A DNA stretch of 64,000 nt from Photobacterium chitinilyticum (lineage in GTDB: Bacteria; Pseudomonadota; Gammaproteobacteria; Enterobacterales; Vibrionaceae). Location: positions 310,001-374,000 of the forward strand of contig NZ_RJLM01000003.1 of assembly GCF_004104355.1 (NCBI RefSeq), in the 5' to 3' direction. The translations under genes and the position numbers were made by a program. How positions within the stretch are numbered: the stretch's first letter is position 1; every line of letters begins with the position of its first letter. Shown here in pieces: positions 52,331-61,792 of the stretch. The notes beneath the pieces were generated by a model. It was not told the origin of the DNA. It did not search any database and was given only the letters and a program-made list of their open reading frames with translations.

Positions 52331-54988
52331 TTATTCAGCTATAAATCGATACAGAGGTTTAGCTAAGTTAAAGCAGAACATGCTGCACTTATCCTGAACA
52401 TCCGTCACCCTTGGGGTTTTAATGTTAGAAATATCAAGGCAGTCTTTATTACCGGATGTTGATGTACTTCCAGTAGAAGAAATATAGCAGCTCTTTTCAT
52501 TATTAATACTGCTACCTGAAACATCCATATGGGCAAAAATGTTTGCATCAAAGATTTTATCTTCAGGCTTGGCCGGATCATCAGAGAACACACCTTGAAG
52601 TTCGGCTGTTGTCGGCATTCTCCAGTTCGTAACGCCACAAGCTGAAAATGAAGCGAGCTCCGCATAAATCTCTTTGCCAGTTTTGAAACGCACTCCGGCA
52701 TCTGCTGTATTAAACAGTTGCCAAACCTTGCCATCTTTCGTTCTGGCACAAGCGGCTTCGGTGCGGTTTTGCGTAACTGCACCAGCGGCTGTCAGCAGCG
52801 TATAGTCAGAAGCAGGAGCGCTTTGGGTATAAGCCTGATCATTAACCAAGGCATCACCGGCAACACGCCCTGTTACGGCATCTTTACCAACACGAACCTG
52901 AATGCTGCCAACATCATAAGCTTTGTCTTCTAGCTGATAAGGATTGCCGTTCAGCCCGACGGCCTTCCATTCTGCCGTTTCAATCTTGATCTCATAGCTT
53001 GCTAGCTCAGGATAATCAGCAACCAGAGTCCAGCCGTAGGTGTTGTTGGTATCATCAATAACCGGTGCCGTTGGTGTCTCTGGCTTGACGGTGAAATACG
53101 CATCCGAGCAGGCAGCGATACCGGCGACATTGCTATTTTTCGCCCCAGCCTTAACTCGCAGACAGACATCACCTTTGGCAATATTCTGATCCGCGACCGA
53201 TGCTGGTTTGTTACCTGCGGGGGTCCAATCACTCGCGTTGGCACTGATCCCTTTCAGTGAGATTTCGTAGAAGGAAACATCGGCATAATCGGCAACCGAA
53301 TCCCAGTCGATGGTGTTATTACTGTCGTCTATTCGCAAATTAGTTGGCGCGGCTGGCTTGCCCACTTGCGCGGTAAATGCCTGTGTAACCTTGGCTATCT
53401 CACCCGCAGGCATACCATTGCCAACACTACTCGCCACACGGAGCTGTACCCAGCCCGCGTCAATATCAAGGTTGCCGACCGAGAGCGGTTTCTCGGTTAC
53501 CACCGCCCAGCTTTTTCCGTTATCAAGGCTTGCTTCATATTGAGCAAACTGTGTGAAGCCAGGCACATAATTCCAGTCGACAGAATCTGTCTCATCACTC
53601 ACTGAAGTAATGGCCGGACTTACCGGCTGAACCGGTGTTATTGTAAATGCAGCGGTCGATACCGCTTCACGGCCAGCAGGGTGTGGTTCTGTACCCAATT
53701 CGTCAGCGACAACGCGAACTTTCAGCGAGCCAGCAGCGATTGCAACATCACCAACAGCTAGCGGTTTTTGGCTCGTAACTTGCCAGTTCTTACCACCGTC
53801 AATGGAATATTCGTAGTTATTGGTACCGTCGTAACCGGCAACCAAATCCCAGTCAAACTGGTTCGTCGCATCATTCACGGTAATTGCAGCCGGTGCCGCT
53901 GGGATTAATGACTCTGCCAATGATTGGGTATTTTTTACCACTTTGCCTGCTTTCATTTGCTTGGCTGAGTTGGCAATGACGCGAGCCTGAATATCACCAG
54001 CAGCATATGCCTGAAGGCCAACATGAACAGGTTTAGTTTTTACCTGCTGCCATGTCTTTCCGGCATCAGTCGAATACTCATAATGTTCGGCTGAGGTCAG
54101 CATACCCACCCAATTCCAATCGAAGGTACGAGCAGCAACGTTTACCTTGCCTTGAGCCGGCGCCTTTGGTTGAACCTGAACCTTGTCACCTGCAATTTCA
54201 TCACGTGCCACTGTCACATCGGAAACAAAGTTCTTGACCGCTTCCCGAACATGTACCGGGGTATTATTCACGGTGCCCACCAGCTTATCGGTTTCAACCT
54301 TGAGTGCCGGTAAATCAATCAGCCCCAGTTTAACGCGCGAACCTGAACGTGCATCACGAAGAATAACACCATCAGAAACAGCGGTCTTTTCAGCTTCCTG
54401 CATCAGAGAAGCCAAGCCCTGGGCCAGAGCATGAAGCTGTTTGTCCTGCGCATGAGAGCTAGCCAGAAAGTCTGACGTTAACCGCTGGCTATCGACACCA
54501 AGCGTTGTGGCAAGCATGTCACGTGCTCTTGTGAAATCAACACCTTGCTGAATGGCAACCGCTGAGATGAGGGTCGTAAGCGGACTAACTACACCTGCAG
54601 AGCTTGCTGGCGCAGTAAGAACAAAGCCATCTTGAACAGGTGAAAGCGGGAAATCCATATCAACAGTTTGGTTAGCAATAGCTTCGACCACTACGTTGTA
54701 TTGGGACAAATCAGCATCATTGCGTGCAAGAGAATACGCGCCTTGACTATCGGTCAATACAGCTTCCCCATCGCTCGTATCACATGTGAGGTTGTGATTG
54801 AGGTCAAGACACACTTTGGCATTTTTAAGATAGCCATCGAGTGCAACACCGGAGATTTCCGATGCCGGCACGGTATTTCCCGGTTTTGAATCAAGCTTTG
54901 GATCCGAGCCGGAGCCATTGCAGCCAACCAATAACGTACTCGCGATCACCGTGAGCGCAAATGATGTTTTTTTCCCTTCTAGCACCAT
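52331..54988 (-). CDS. Large multi-domain lipoprotein with DUF1566 end
   Basis: About 885 residues from the ATG at 54988; the signal and lipobox (LLVGC) follow 22 codons later. After a Ca-site-like VCLDLNHNLTCD module and FVLTAPASSAGVVSPLTTLI (shared with the divergent lipoprotein) come five tandem repeats of about 85-90 residues, each with DW..V....Y.YS.D.GK.W and a closing V.LRV/VQVRV strand, probably FN3/Ig-like. The C-terminus (about 760-885) is a DUF1566 fold: WQLFNTADAGVRF and NWRMPTTAELQ. Surface exposure is inferred. It precedes flp on the same strand, with a terminator between; a Fur box is upstream. Confidence 0.82.
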   Translation of the reverse strand: MVLEGKKTSFALTVIASTLLVGCNGSGSDPKLDSKPGNTVPASEISGVALDGYLKNAKVCLDLNHNLTCDTSDGEAVLTDSQGAYSLARNDADLSQYNVVVEAIANQTVDMDFPLSPVQDGFVLTAPASSAGVVSPLTTLISAVAIQQGVDFTRARDMLATTLGVDSQRLTSDFLASSHAQDKQLHALAQGLASLMQEAEKTAVSDGVILRDARSGSRVKLGLIDLPALKVETDKLVGTVNNTPVHVREAVKNFVSDVTVARDEIAGDKVQVQPKAPAQGKVNVAARTFDWNWVGMLTSAEHYEYSTDAGKTWQQVKTKPVHVGLQAYAAGDIQARVIANSAKQMKAGKVVKNTQSLAESLIPAAPAAITVNDATNQFDWDLVAGYDGTNNYEYSIDGGKNWQVTSQKPLAVGDVAIAAGSLKVRVVADELGTEPHPAGREAVSTAAFTITPVQPVSPAITSVSDETDSVDWNYVPGFTQFAQYEASLDNGKSWAVVTEKPLSVGNLDIDAGWVQLRVASSVGNGMPAGEIAKVTQAFTAQVGKPAAPTNLRIDDSNNTIDWDSVADYADVSFYEISLKGISANASDWTPAGNKPASVADQNIAKGDVCLRVKAGAKNSNVAGIAACSDAYFTVKPETPTAPVIDDTNNTYGWTLVADYPELASYEIKIETAEWKAVGLNGNPYQLEDKAYDVGSIQVRVGKDAVTGRVAGDALVNDQAYTQSAPASDYTLLTAAGAVTQNRTEAACARTKDGKVWQLFNTADAGVRFKTGKEIYAELASFSACGVTNWRMPTTAELQGVFSDDPAKPEDKIFDANIFAHMDVSGSSINNEKSCYISSTGSTSTSGNKDCLDISNIKTPRVTDVQDKCSMFCFNLAKPLYRFIAE

Positions 54989-55069
54989 ACAACTAACCTT
55001 CCTAAAACTGTTTGAAATCATTTATGAGAGGAATTATTAATAGCAATTTTTCGCGCATGCTAATGGAAA

Positions 55070-55084
55070 TGATACTAATTATCA
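55070..55084. promoter_or_regulatory. Fur box between divergent lipoprotein genes
   Basis: TGATACTAATTATCA is a 7-1-7 inverted repeat with one mismatch, and with flanks matches the 19-base Fur consensus at about 15 positions. It lies about 85 bases from the left gene's ATG and 108 from the right one. Confidence 0.6.
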
Positions 55085-55191
55085 ATTATATTCGAGCCTT
55101 TACTTTGAAAAATATCTACAAATCACTCAAAAACGCTGACAAATCGGTCGTTTTTGGCACATAACATTTCAATCGGTGAAGTATCATTTTT

Positions 55192-57249
55192 ATGAATGGA
55201 AAATTTAAGCTTTCAAGAATTGCGACATTTTTAGCTGGCTGTAGCCTTCTTGTCGGTTGTGGCAGTGATAACGCAGCAGACACTCCAAGCAAAGAATCCT
55301 ATGCCTACAGCAAGCTATCCGTTTGCATCGATGCGGACCTTGACGGTTATTGTGGCGAGCTAGAACAAAAAGTAACGAAATTTGCCCGGACGTCGGATAA
55401 CAATCAGGCTCCCTATTTGATCAATGATTCGGGCTATTTTCTGACAGCCCCAGCATCAGCAAACGTTGTAAATCCTTTTACTACGCTGATTCAAAACGAA
55501 GTACTTTTTAATCCACTCGTAGCAGGTGATACCAAACAGGCTCAGCTCCACCTGCAGACCGTTTTCGGTAATAAATACGGTATTGATTTCAATCAGCTGA
55601 CTTCCATGCACGGCCCCAAGAAAGAAACAGAAATGCTGCTTGCTTCATTCAGGCACGCCTTGTCTCTCAGCGGTGGATCGAGTTATCTAAAAATCTCCGC
55701 AGCCGTTGATAAAATGATCAGTGAAAAGAGTTTTGATATCATTACTTCATTGTCACAGTCTGATTTAGACACCAGCTATGTCAACCTCAGCAACCGTTAT
55801 CTACTCTCAGGATCGTACCCATTCAGTTCATTGTTTATGCCCAACTCGATAACAATGAACGAAGGTACAGGCACCTTACTCGCCCTGCTAAACGGCGGGC
55901 AGTTGCTACAAATAAACACCGCTTCCGGCACTTACTCTTCTTTTTCACCAACAGTCACAACACAACCAGAACAGAAATCTGCTGGAATAGCATCCCTCAA
56001 GTCTAGCTTTGATAGCCATCATGGTAATCATCACGATGATGATGACGATGATGATGATGATCATGGCGGTGGCGGGATCGTTCTTCCCGCTCAAAAGCCG
56101 TCGATCCTGACCCATGCAACCCAGGGTAAAGACAACCGCGAGGCTTTTCTGCTTTATCAACCAAGCATTGTCGGTGATAGCTCAATCAGCAATACCTGCA
56201 ACGCCAGTGGATCCAACGGAATATTCCTGACCGAAATCGGCAAAAACAGCAAAGCATCCGCACTAACATCTTCGACAAAAATTGATTCTTTTGGTGGTGC
56301 CTCAGGGGGAACGCCTCCTGTAATTCTTCCACCTATAATCGAAACACCGACAACACCGGTCTCATCAGCAGCATGCCGGAATAACCATATACGCGGGTTA
56401 ACACCCATTTATATGAAAAACCTGATTGCCGCTGTCTTTACCAACGGTTCCAGCCAAAATACAGAGCTGCAGTTACTATCGAGCACAACGCTTGTGCCAC
56501 TCGGCAAACGCTATCCACTGTCTTCGATGCGACCTTTGGTTGTGCTCAATAAGAGTCAATCCCAGCTACTCGTTGCGGAGAGCAACAATACGCAGGCGGT
56601 GATTCTGGATAGTGACACTCTTACTCCGCGAAAAAGTATTAACAAAAACAATATTCAGTTTGCTGTTTTTGCAAATAATGACCGAGAGCTAATAATCAGT
56701 GATGGCAGCCGAACCCTAAGTTGGTTCGACCTATCCAACGCGACCAGTCCGGCAGCGACACTTGAAATGAACGGTAATGTGTTGAGGCTCGCATCCGATC
56801 CTAGCGGCCAACTGAGTGCTGTTCAGACAGCTAATCACATATATCTAATCGATAATCAAACAAGACGTATCATCAAATCAGAGCCTTACTCGAAAAGTTT
56901 TATCTATGGGATGAGTATGCTAAGTGACAAAATCATCATCTCGCGCTCCGGGGCCATCGATTATATTCAGTTTGGCAACCTAGTCGGCTCTTCAATCAAA
57001 ATTGGCTATCAATTAATCAATAAAGAGCTGGTCAACAAATGGGCATCAGCCTCGAATAATTCATTTAACTCAACAACACTCGGCTATCTGCTTCAGTCTG
57101 TTGGCGAAAAGAGTGCTGTTAGCCAGGAGTTTAACAACATCGATTTGGAATGGTTGCCTGCCAATGCGAACACGGCCAGTGATGTAAAGGCCGTTATGAT
57201 TTCAGGCTATTATCGAAATGAGCGGGTAAGTTTGTACAAAAACCTCTAA
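55192..57249 (+). CDS. Large lipoprotein with propeller-like end and poly-Asp tract
   Basis: 685 residues. Lipobox LLVGC (C23). The N-terminal module repeats the plan of the divergent gene: VCIDADLDGYCG (Ca-loop like) and YFLTAPASANVVNPFTTLI. Around 276-291 is HHGNHHDDDDDDDDDH, encoded by a GAT/GAC run. After a Gly/Pro-rich linker (about 310-380) come repeats of short strands with LLVAESN, LIISDGSRTLSWFD and IYLIDNQTRR, a likely beta-propeller. Function unknown; an outer-membrane surface protein is plausible, with the acidic stretch binding Ca or metal. Confidence 0.75.
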   Translation: MNGKFKLSRIATFLAGCSLLVGCGSDNAADTPSKESYAYSKLSVCIDADLDGYCGELEQKVTKFARTSDNNQAPYLINDSGYFLTAPASANVVNPFTTLIQNEVLFNPLVAGDTKQAQLHLQTVFGNKYGIDFNQLTSMHGPKKETEMLLASFRHALSLSGGSSYLKISAAVDKMISEKSFDIITSLSQSDLDTSYVNLSNRYLLSGSYPFSSLFMPNSITMNEGTGTLLALLNGGQLLQINTASGTYSSFSPTVTTQPEQKSAGIASLKSSFDSHHGNHHDDDDDDDDDHGGGGIVLPAQKPSILTHATQGKDNREAFLLYQPSIVGDSSISNTCNASGSNGIFLTEIGKNSKASALTSSTKIDSFGGASGGTPPVILPPIIETPTTPVSSAACRNNHIRGLTPIYMKNLIAAVFTNGSSQNTELQLLSSTTLVPLGKRYPLSSMRPLVVLNKSQSQLLVAESNNTQAVILDSDTLTPRKSINKNNIQFAVFANNDRELIISDGSRTLSWFDLSNATSPAATLEMNGNVLRLASDPSGQLSAVQTANHIYLIDNQTRRIIKSEPYSKSFIYGMSMLSDKIIISRSGAIDYIQFGNLVGSSIKIGYQLINKELVNKWASASNNSFNSTTLGYLLQSVGEKSAVSQEFNNIDLEWLPANANTASDVKAVMISGYYRNERVSLYKNL

Positions 57250-57395
57250 TCTGGATACGAAGTGCCATAAAACCAGAAAATGAATAGCTGCAAGTAACAC
57301 TTCAATAATTCAAGAACATTACTTTTACGTTATTCTGACTGTAACTGAACCCCGCTTTATTGGTGGGGTCCATTTATCAAGCATCGAGGCTCTGG

Positions 57396-57584
57396 TCACG
57401 CCTCCGGCTTGCCAAGGCCAACCAGTGGCGTACCATCATCAGAATGGCTCAGCTCGCTAGGTATTATTTCGCCCTGAAACTCAACATGTGTATAGCCACC
57501 CTGAGCAAATTTCAGCGCAGCTTGAGGCGTTAGCCAGTCACCATAACCACACACATCCGCCCAACCAATCTTCATTGCTTTCAT
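57396..57584 (-). CDS. Small conserved-looking hypothetical protein
   Basis: 62 residues with an AGGT ribosome site at good spacing. KIGWADVCGYGDWLTPQAAL resembles a compact cytosolic domain with one Cys and many aromatic residues. Not recognised. It is divergent from the DUF502 gene. Confidence 0.55.
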   Translation of the reverse strand: MKAMKIGWADVCGYGDWLTPQAALKFAQGGYTHVEFQGEIIPSELSHSDDGTPLVGLGKPEA

Positions 57585-57731
57585 GATATTACCTACCGCT
57601 ATTGTTAGGCTTGATTATACCCTCTTAATGAAAACCACTACAGCTCTTCTGGGTATCTCCCTCGAAGGGAGCCTATGCTTTATATATCCGTAGCTTGGAT
57701 ATATCAGCACGCTTGCATGGGGAACGTCACA

Positions 57732-58403
57732 ATGTTTGGCTTTATAAGCAAGAATATCATTACCGGACTGGTAACTATATTACCGGTGGTACTTACACTC
57801 TACCTCCTCTATTGGTTTGCAGTTTCAGTAGAATCACTACTGGGAGATCTTATTCAGGCGATCCTACCCGGCGAATGGTACTGGCCGGGAATGGGGCTGG
57901 CAGCCGGACTGCTGGTCTTTTTTATCGCCGGACTGATGATGAATGCCTATGTGGTGCAACGCCTGTTTGCCAAAAGCGAACAGGTTTTCTACCACATGCC
58001 CTTAGTCAGAAGCGTCTATCCGACTATTCGCGACTTTTTTGACTATTTTTCACCCTCGACCCGGAAAGAATTTGAGCAGGTTGTCGCAGTGACATTGGGA
58101 GAAACCGGTATGCAGGTGATCGGCTTTGTCACCCAGCCTCTGTCTGAACGCATGCCGGAATCTTTCCGAGAGGAAGACAGCGTCCTCGTCTACCTTCCCT
58201 TGAGTTATATGATCGGCGGTTATGCCGTACTAATACCCCGCAGCGCTATCCGCCCCCTTGATATGACCATAGAAGAAGCAATGCGATTTACGCTGACTGC
58301 CGGAATGACTGGATCGGGCTTCGACCACAGCTCGCGGCCCTGTTCAGGAGCCAGCTCTAGAAGCCGTTCTGAAACACCTTCCAGAAAACCAACAAAAGAC
58401 TAA
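57732..58403 (+). CDS. DUF502 membrane protein
   Basis: About 223 residues from the ATG at 57732 (GGGGAAC upstream), preferred over the ATG at 57717 or the frame start at 57675. Two helices (IITGLVTILPVVLTLYLLYWF and GLAAGLLVFFIAGLMMNAYV) and a soluble domain with PLVRSVYPTIRDFFDYFS and VYLPLSYMIGGYAVLIP are typical of DUF502. The last 30 residues (Ser/Arg-rich) are atypical. Function unknown. Confidence 0.85.
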   Translation: MFGFISKNIITGLVTILPVVLTLYLLYWFAVSVESLLGDLIQAILPGEWYWPGMGLAAGLLVFFIAGLMMNAYVVQRLFAKSEQVFYHMPLVRSVYPTIRDFFDYFSPSTRKEFEQVVAVTLGETGMQVIGFVTQPLSERMPESFREEDSVLVYLPLSYMIGGYAVLIPRSAIRPLDMTIEEAMRFTLTAGMTGSGFDHSSRPCSGASSRSRSETPSRKPTKD

Positions 58404-58408
58404 CGCAC

Positions 58409-58634
58409 TTACTCCTCGATATGGCTTAACGCTATCAAAAAACAGAGTATATTGAGTACTGCAACAAAGCCGCCGTAAAGCATTTCTTCTTGAGGCATTA
58501 AGCAGGCAGGGAATATCTTCAGCATAGGGAGGATCTATCCAAGTCACGGGAAATTTCAGAGTACGCCAATGACTAGCACCCAAACGACTCACCGCAAGAA
58601 TCACTAAGAAGAAATATGCACAGCCATAAATCAT
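58409..58634 (-). pseudogene. Frameshifted small membrane protein gene
   Basis: The frame from 58634 starts like a real membrane protein (MIYGCAYFFLVILAVSRLGA then RTLKFPVTWIDPP) but continues in another frame as MLKIFPACLMPQEEMLYGGF and VAVLNILCFLIALSHIEE, ending at 58409. The two halves meet near 58520-58535. Either one or two bases are lost, or the sequence has an error. Together they would give about 75 residues with two to three helices. No family name. Confidence 0.5.
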
Positions 58635-58857
58635 GGCCTGAGAAACTTATCATGCAGTCAGCCATTGTGAAGTCACTAAACATTAAAAAAAAGAACTTAG
58701 ATTTCGCTTTAATTGATAGAAACATTAATAATATCAACATTTCAAACACCCAAAAATATAATCATCTGCAAATCAAGCAATTATAAAATGCAGTATATCT
58801 ACAATGTTATTTATCATTAAACAATCTCAAAAACCGAAAACCACCCAACCAGAAAAA
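58635..58857. other. AT-rich intergenic, no gene seen
   Basis: Very AT-rich, nothing coding on either strand. Confidence 0.4.
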
Positions 58858-58873
58858 CGTGATGTAATTCACA
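58858..58873 (+). promoter_or_regulatory. CRP-like binding site
   Basis: CGTGATGTAATTCACA matches TGTGA-N6-TCACA with a single mismatch (C for the first T). It lies about 210 bases upstream of the HAD gene. Confidence 0.5.
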
Positions 58874-59083
58874 CCATGTTTGGCCCAAGTCAATTTAAAC
58901 TCTCTTCTGAAAAATATGATTGCTATCAAGTATGGATATAAATAGGAATACGTATTAAAAAGGCCAAACATGAAACTAACCTCCCATTTTCAATGGATGC
59001 AAGCACTGTTCACCTTTAATAACTGATGAAAAGAAAAGATATCAACTATTTGATGCTATCTTTATTTCTCACATGGACCTAAA

Positions 59084-59770
59084 ATGCAAAATAAAATAAA
59101 CGGTGTGATATTCGACTTTAATGGGGTTATCATTAACGACTCTTGGTTACATGAGACATCTTGGCTCGAAGTTTTTAGAGAACTAGTTCCAAACAAAAAT
59201 CATAGTATTGATTCCATAAAAAAACTTATACATGGAAGGACAAATAAAGATATATTTGAATCTATTTATAACAAAGATATCTCCACAGAAGAGATCGAAC
59301 GTTTATCTGAATTTAAAGAACAGAAGTACAGACTGCTATTTAAAGAAAATTTAAAACAAGTTCAGTTAGATAAACATACAATTTACCTTTTCGAATACCT
59401 AAAGAACAATGATGTTCCTTTTACTATTGCAACTGCCTCTGGGCTATCAAACCTTAAGTTTTTCTTCGAAATACTATCTTTATCTAACTGGTTCGATTTG
59501 GACAAAATCGCCTACGATGATGGCACCATCCTTGGTAAACCAGAGCCTGATATCTACATTAAAGCGGCAAAAAACATTTCCACAAACATAGAAAATTGCT
59601 TAGTAATTGAAGATGCCGTTTCAGGTATCAAGGCAGCACACTCCGCTGGCGCTAGCTATATTGTTGGCTTTGGGGTCTCATATCCTCACGATGTGCTCAT
59701 AAAACACGGTGCAAACATTGCGATCCAATCATTTTCAACATTTCCGTACAATAAACTGAATGAAAAATAA
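59084..59770 (+). CDS. HAD-superfamily phosphatase, beta-phosphoglucomutase-like
   Basis: 228 residues. The motifs are DFNGVI (D11), T116-region TIATASG, K of LGKPEPDIYIKA, and VIEDAVSGIKAA. A cap domain lies between about 18 and 95. The first motif has Asn at the usual second Asp (D11-F-N13), so the general acid/base of most HAD phosphatases is replaced; binding rather than catalysis is possible. It stands alone. Confidence 0.82.
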   Translation: MQNKINGVIFDFNGVIINDSWLHETSWLEVFRELVPNKNHSIDSIKKLIHGRTNKDIFESIYNKDISTEEIERLSEFKEQKYRLLFKENLKQVQLDKHTIYLFEYLKNNDVPFTIATASGLSNLKFFFEILSLSNWFDLDKIAYDDGTILGKPEPDIYIKAAKNISTNIENCLVIEDAVSGIKAAHSAGASYIVGFGVSYPHDVLIKHGANIAIQSFSTFPYNKLNEK

Positions 59771-60035
59771 ATCCATCGTTGTTGGTCAGATCAACATTCT
59801 GGAATTTGTGTAAATGACATGCAGTTTTAGGCGCCGAGCTAAATCGCTTAATTCGGTGAACAATGACAACAAACACCCAAATACGCATCAAGTACACTGA
59901 AGAGTTTAAGGAACACATACATGTGCGCATCATGGTCAGGTTTATCGGTTACCGAAACATTGCTCAATGTCACAATGCGCTTACAGATCTCATGAGAAAA
60001 TCTTCTCTTCCTTTTCTCAAGCCAGTAATCCTAGA

Positions 60036-60587
60036 ATGAGTTTGCAGCACCACAACGCCAGACCCTGCCTAATGCGGGCATGGCACCAACACGAGAGCCA
60101 GCTAGCACATTGGTTACAGGCCCAAACCCATGATGAACCTTTGGCACAAGATCTGCTGCATGAAGTCTTTATCCGCGCAATGCACCAGGATAAACGTTTT
60201 TGCAACATTGCCAATACCAAAGCTTGGCTGTTCAGGGTCGCGAGAAACCTGCTCATCGATCTAAGCCGCAAGCACGTACCTTCACCAACCTCTGCACTTG
60301 ATGATATTGAACAAGAAGAAGCCGACGATACAACGGTAGATAGCCTCGCCAACTGCCTGCCCCGCGTATTAAAAGAACTCAACCCAGCAGACAGTGAACT
60401 ATTAATCGCCTGTGATATTCAAGGGATGACCCAACAACAATTTGCGATCAGGCATGGCTTATCATTACCTGCTGTTAAATCCCGTCTGCTTCGCGCCCGG
60501 AAAAAGCTAAGACAACAACTCACGGTATCTTGCCAAGTGAGGCTGGACGAAAATAAGAAGGTTTGCTGTTTTACACCAAGGGACTAG
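60036..60587 (+). CDS. ECF sigma factor, SigZ-like
   Basis: About 183 residues from the ATG at 60036; the frame opens at 59967. Region 2 LAQDLLHEVFIRAMHQDK and TKAWLFRVARNLLIDLSR, and region 4 MTQQQFAIRHGLSLPAVKSRLLRARKK. The Cys-rich tail (SCQVRLDENKKVCCF) resembles the end of SigZ proteins, which may sense redox or metal. No anti-sigma factor gene is adjacent. Confidence 0.82.
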   Translation: MSLQHHNARPCLMRAWHQHESQLAHWLQAQTHDEPLAQDLLHEVFIRAMHQDKRFCNIANTKAWLFRVARNLLIDLSRKHVPSPTSALDDIEQEEADDTTVDSLANCLPRVLKELNPADSELLIACDIQGMTQQQFAIRHGLSLPAVKSRLLRARKKLRQQLTVSCQVRLDENKKVCCFTPRD

Positions 60588-60703
60588 CCGCACGTAGTCA
60601 TCATATGTTTCATCTGGTTTTCAAATCTCCGTGAAGGCAATCACAGGCTGTTGGGCAAATAGGCGCTAAGATAAAGCCACTCTAATTGTTGGATACTTTC
60701 TCT

Positions 60704-61678
60704 ATGCGTAAAAAGATTATTCTTGATACCGATCCTGGTATCGATGATGCAATGGCCATTTTATTTGCACAGGCCCATCCAGATATCGACCTTGTCGGGA
60801 TCACGACGGTTTATGGCAATGCCACCATTGAGAATGGCACGCGTAATGCGCTCTACCTGAAAGAGAAATTCAACTTCAGCTGCGATGTTGCCAAAGGAGC
60901 CGACAAGCCAGTTCACCGTCCAGCGGTCGGTGCAACCGTTGTCGTACATGGCGAAACAGGGTTTGGTGATATCCACAGTAGTGAGCCCGAGCATGCCAGC
61001 GCCGATCCACGTCCGGCATATCAATATATTATCGATACCGTCAAAGCTAACCCTGGCGAGATCACGCTGGTTACTGTAGGTCCGCTTACCAATATCGCTT
61101 TGGCTCTAGACGCTGCACCAGAAATCACCTCGTTAGTAAAAGAAGTGGTCGTCATGGGCGGGGCTTTTGGAATGAATGATCACCGTGGCAATGTTACGCC
61201 TTACGCCGAGGCCAATATTCATGATGATCCGCATGCCGCTGACAGAGTCTTTACCGCTAGCTGGCCGGTCGTCATCGTAGGGCTGGATGTCACGGAAGAA
61301 AGCTTCTTCTCCGCTGAGTACATTGACGAGCTAAAAGCTGACGGCGGCAAAGTAGGTGAATTCATTTGGGATGTAAGCCGTTACTACTTACGTTTCTATG
61401 CCAACAAACTGGGACTGGAAGGCTGCCATGTCCACGATCCTTCTGCCATCGCCTATGTCATCAATCCTGAACTGTTTACCCTGCGTGAAGGGCCAATCCG
61501 AGTAGTAACTGACGGTCCGGCCGAGGGGCTCACCTTGCAGAAGTTTGACGGCCGGCGCCACCAGACAGATGATTGGGGAGATATGCCAGCGCAACGAGTA
61601 GGTATTGCCGTCAATGATCAGGCATTGCTTGCTCTATATCGCGAAAGCATCATCAATTTCGGCAAACAGTTTACCTAA
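60704..61678 (+). CDS. Nucleoside hydrolase
   Basis: About 324 residues from the ATG at 60704 (a TTG at 60686 is an alternative). It hydrolyses the N-glycosidic bond of nucleosides. The Ca-binding motif DTDPGIDDAMAI (D-x-D-x-x-x-D-D) is at the N-terminus; VVVMGGAF and AEANIHDDPHAAD are substrate-side motifs, and GCHVHDPSAIAYV completes the site. Substrate class (pyrimidine or non-specific) not resolvable. Confidence 0.92.
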   Translation: MRKKIILDTDPGIDDAMAILFAQAHPDIDLVGITTVYGNATIENGTRNALYLKEKFNFSCDVAKGADKPVHRPAVGATVVVHGETGFGDIHSSEPEHASADPRPAYQYIIDTVKANPGEITLVTVGPLTNIALALDAAPEITSLVKEVVVMGGAFGMNDHRGNVTPYAEANIHDDPHAADRVFTASWPVVIVGLDVTEESFFSAEYIDELKADGGKVGEFIWDVSRYYLRFYANKLGLEGCHVHDPSAIAYVINPELFTLREGPIRVVTDGPAEGLTLQKFDGRRHQTDDWGDMPAQRVGIAVNDQALLALYRESIINFGKQFT

Positions 61679-61706
61679 TAAACATTTGTCAAAAAAAGTG
61701 TTCTTG

Positions 61707-61781
61707 CACTTGCACGACATGCCCAAGCCAGAAAGAAATGTAACACTCCATTAATACTGTTTTGGGCATATTGTGCAAGTG
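61707..61781. repeat. Long imperfect inverted repeat between convergent genes
   Basis: CACTTGCAC (61707-61715) and ATGCCCAA (61719-61726) pair with TTGGGCAT (61762-61769) and GTGCAAGTG (61773-61781), separated by a 3-base internal loop and a 35-base terminal loop. There is no T-tract. Confidence 0.7.
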
Positions 61782-61792
61782 GTTAAATAAGA

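Noticed and set aside
59863-59919. Short frame MTTNTQIRIKYTEEFKEHI resembling the N-terminus of IS3-type OrfA
   Set aside because: Only about 19 residues, no inverted repeats or second ORF found; too little to call a transposon remnant.
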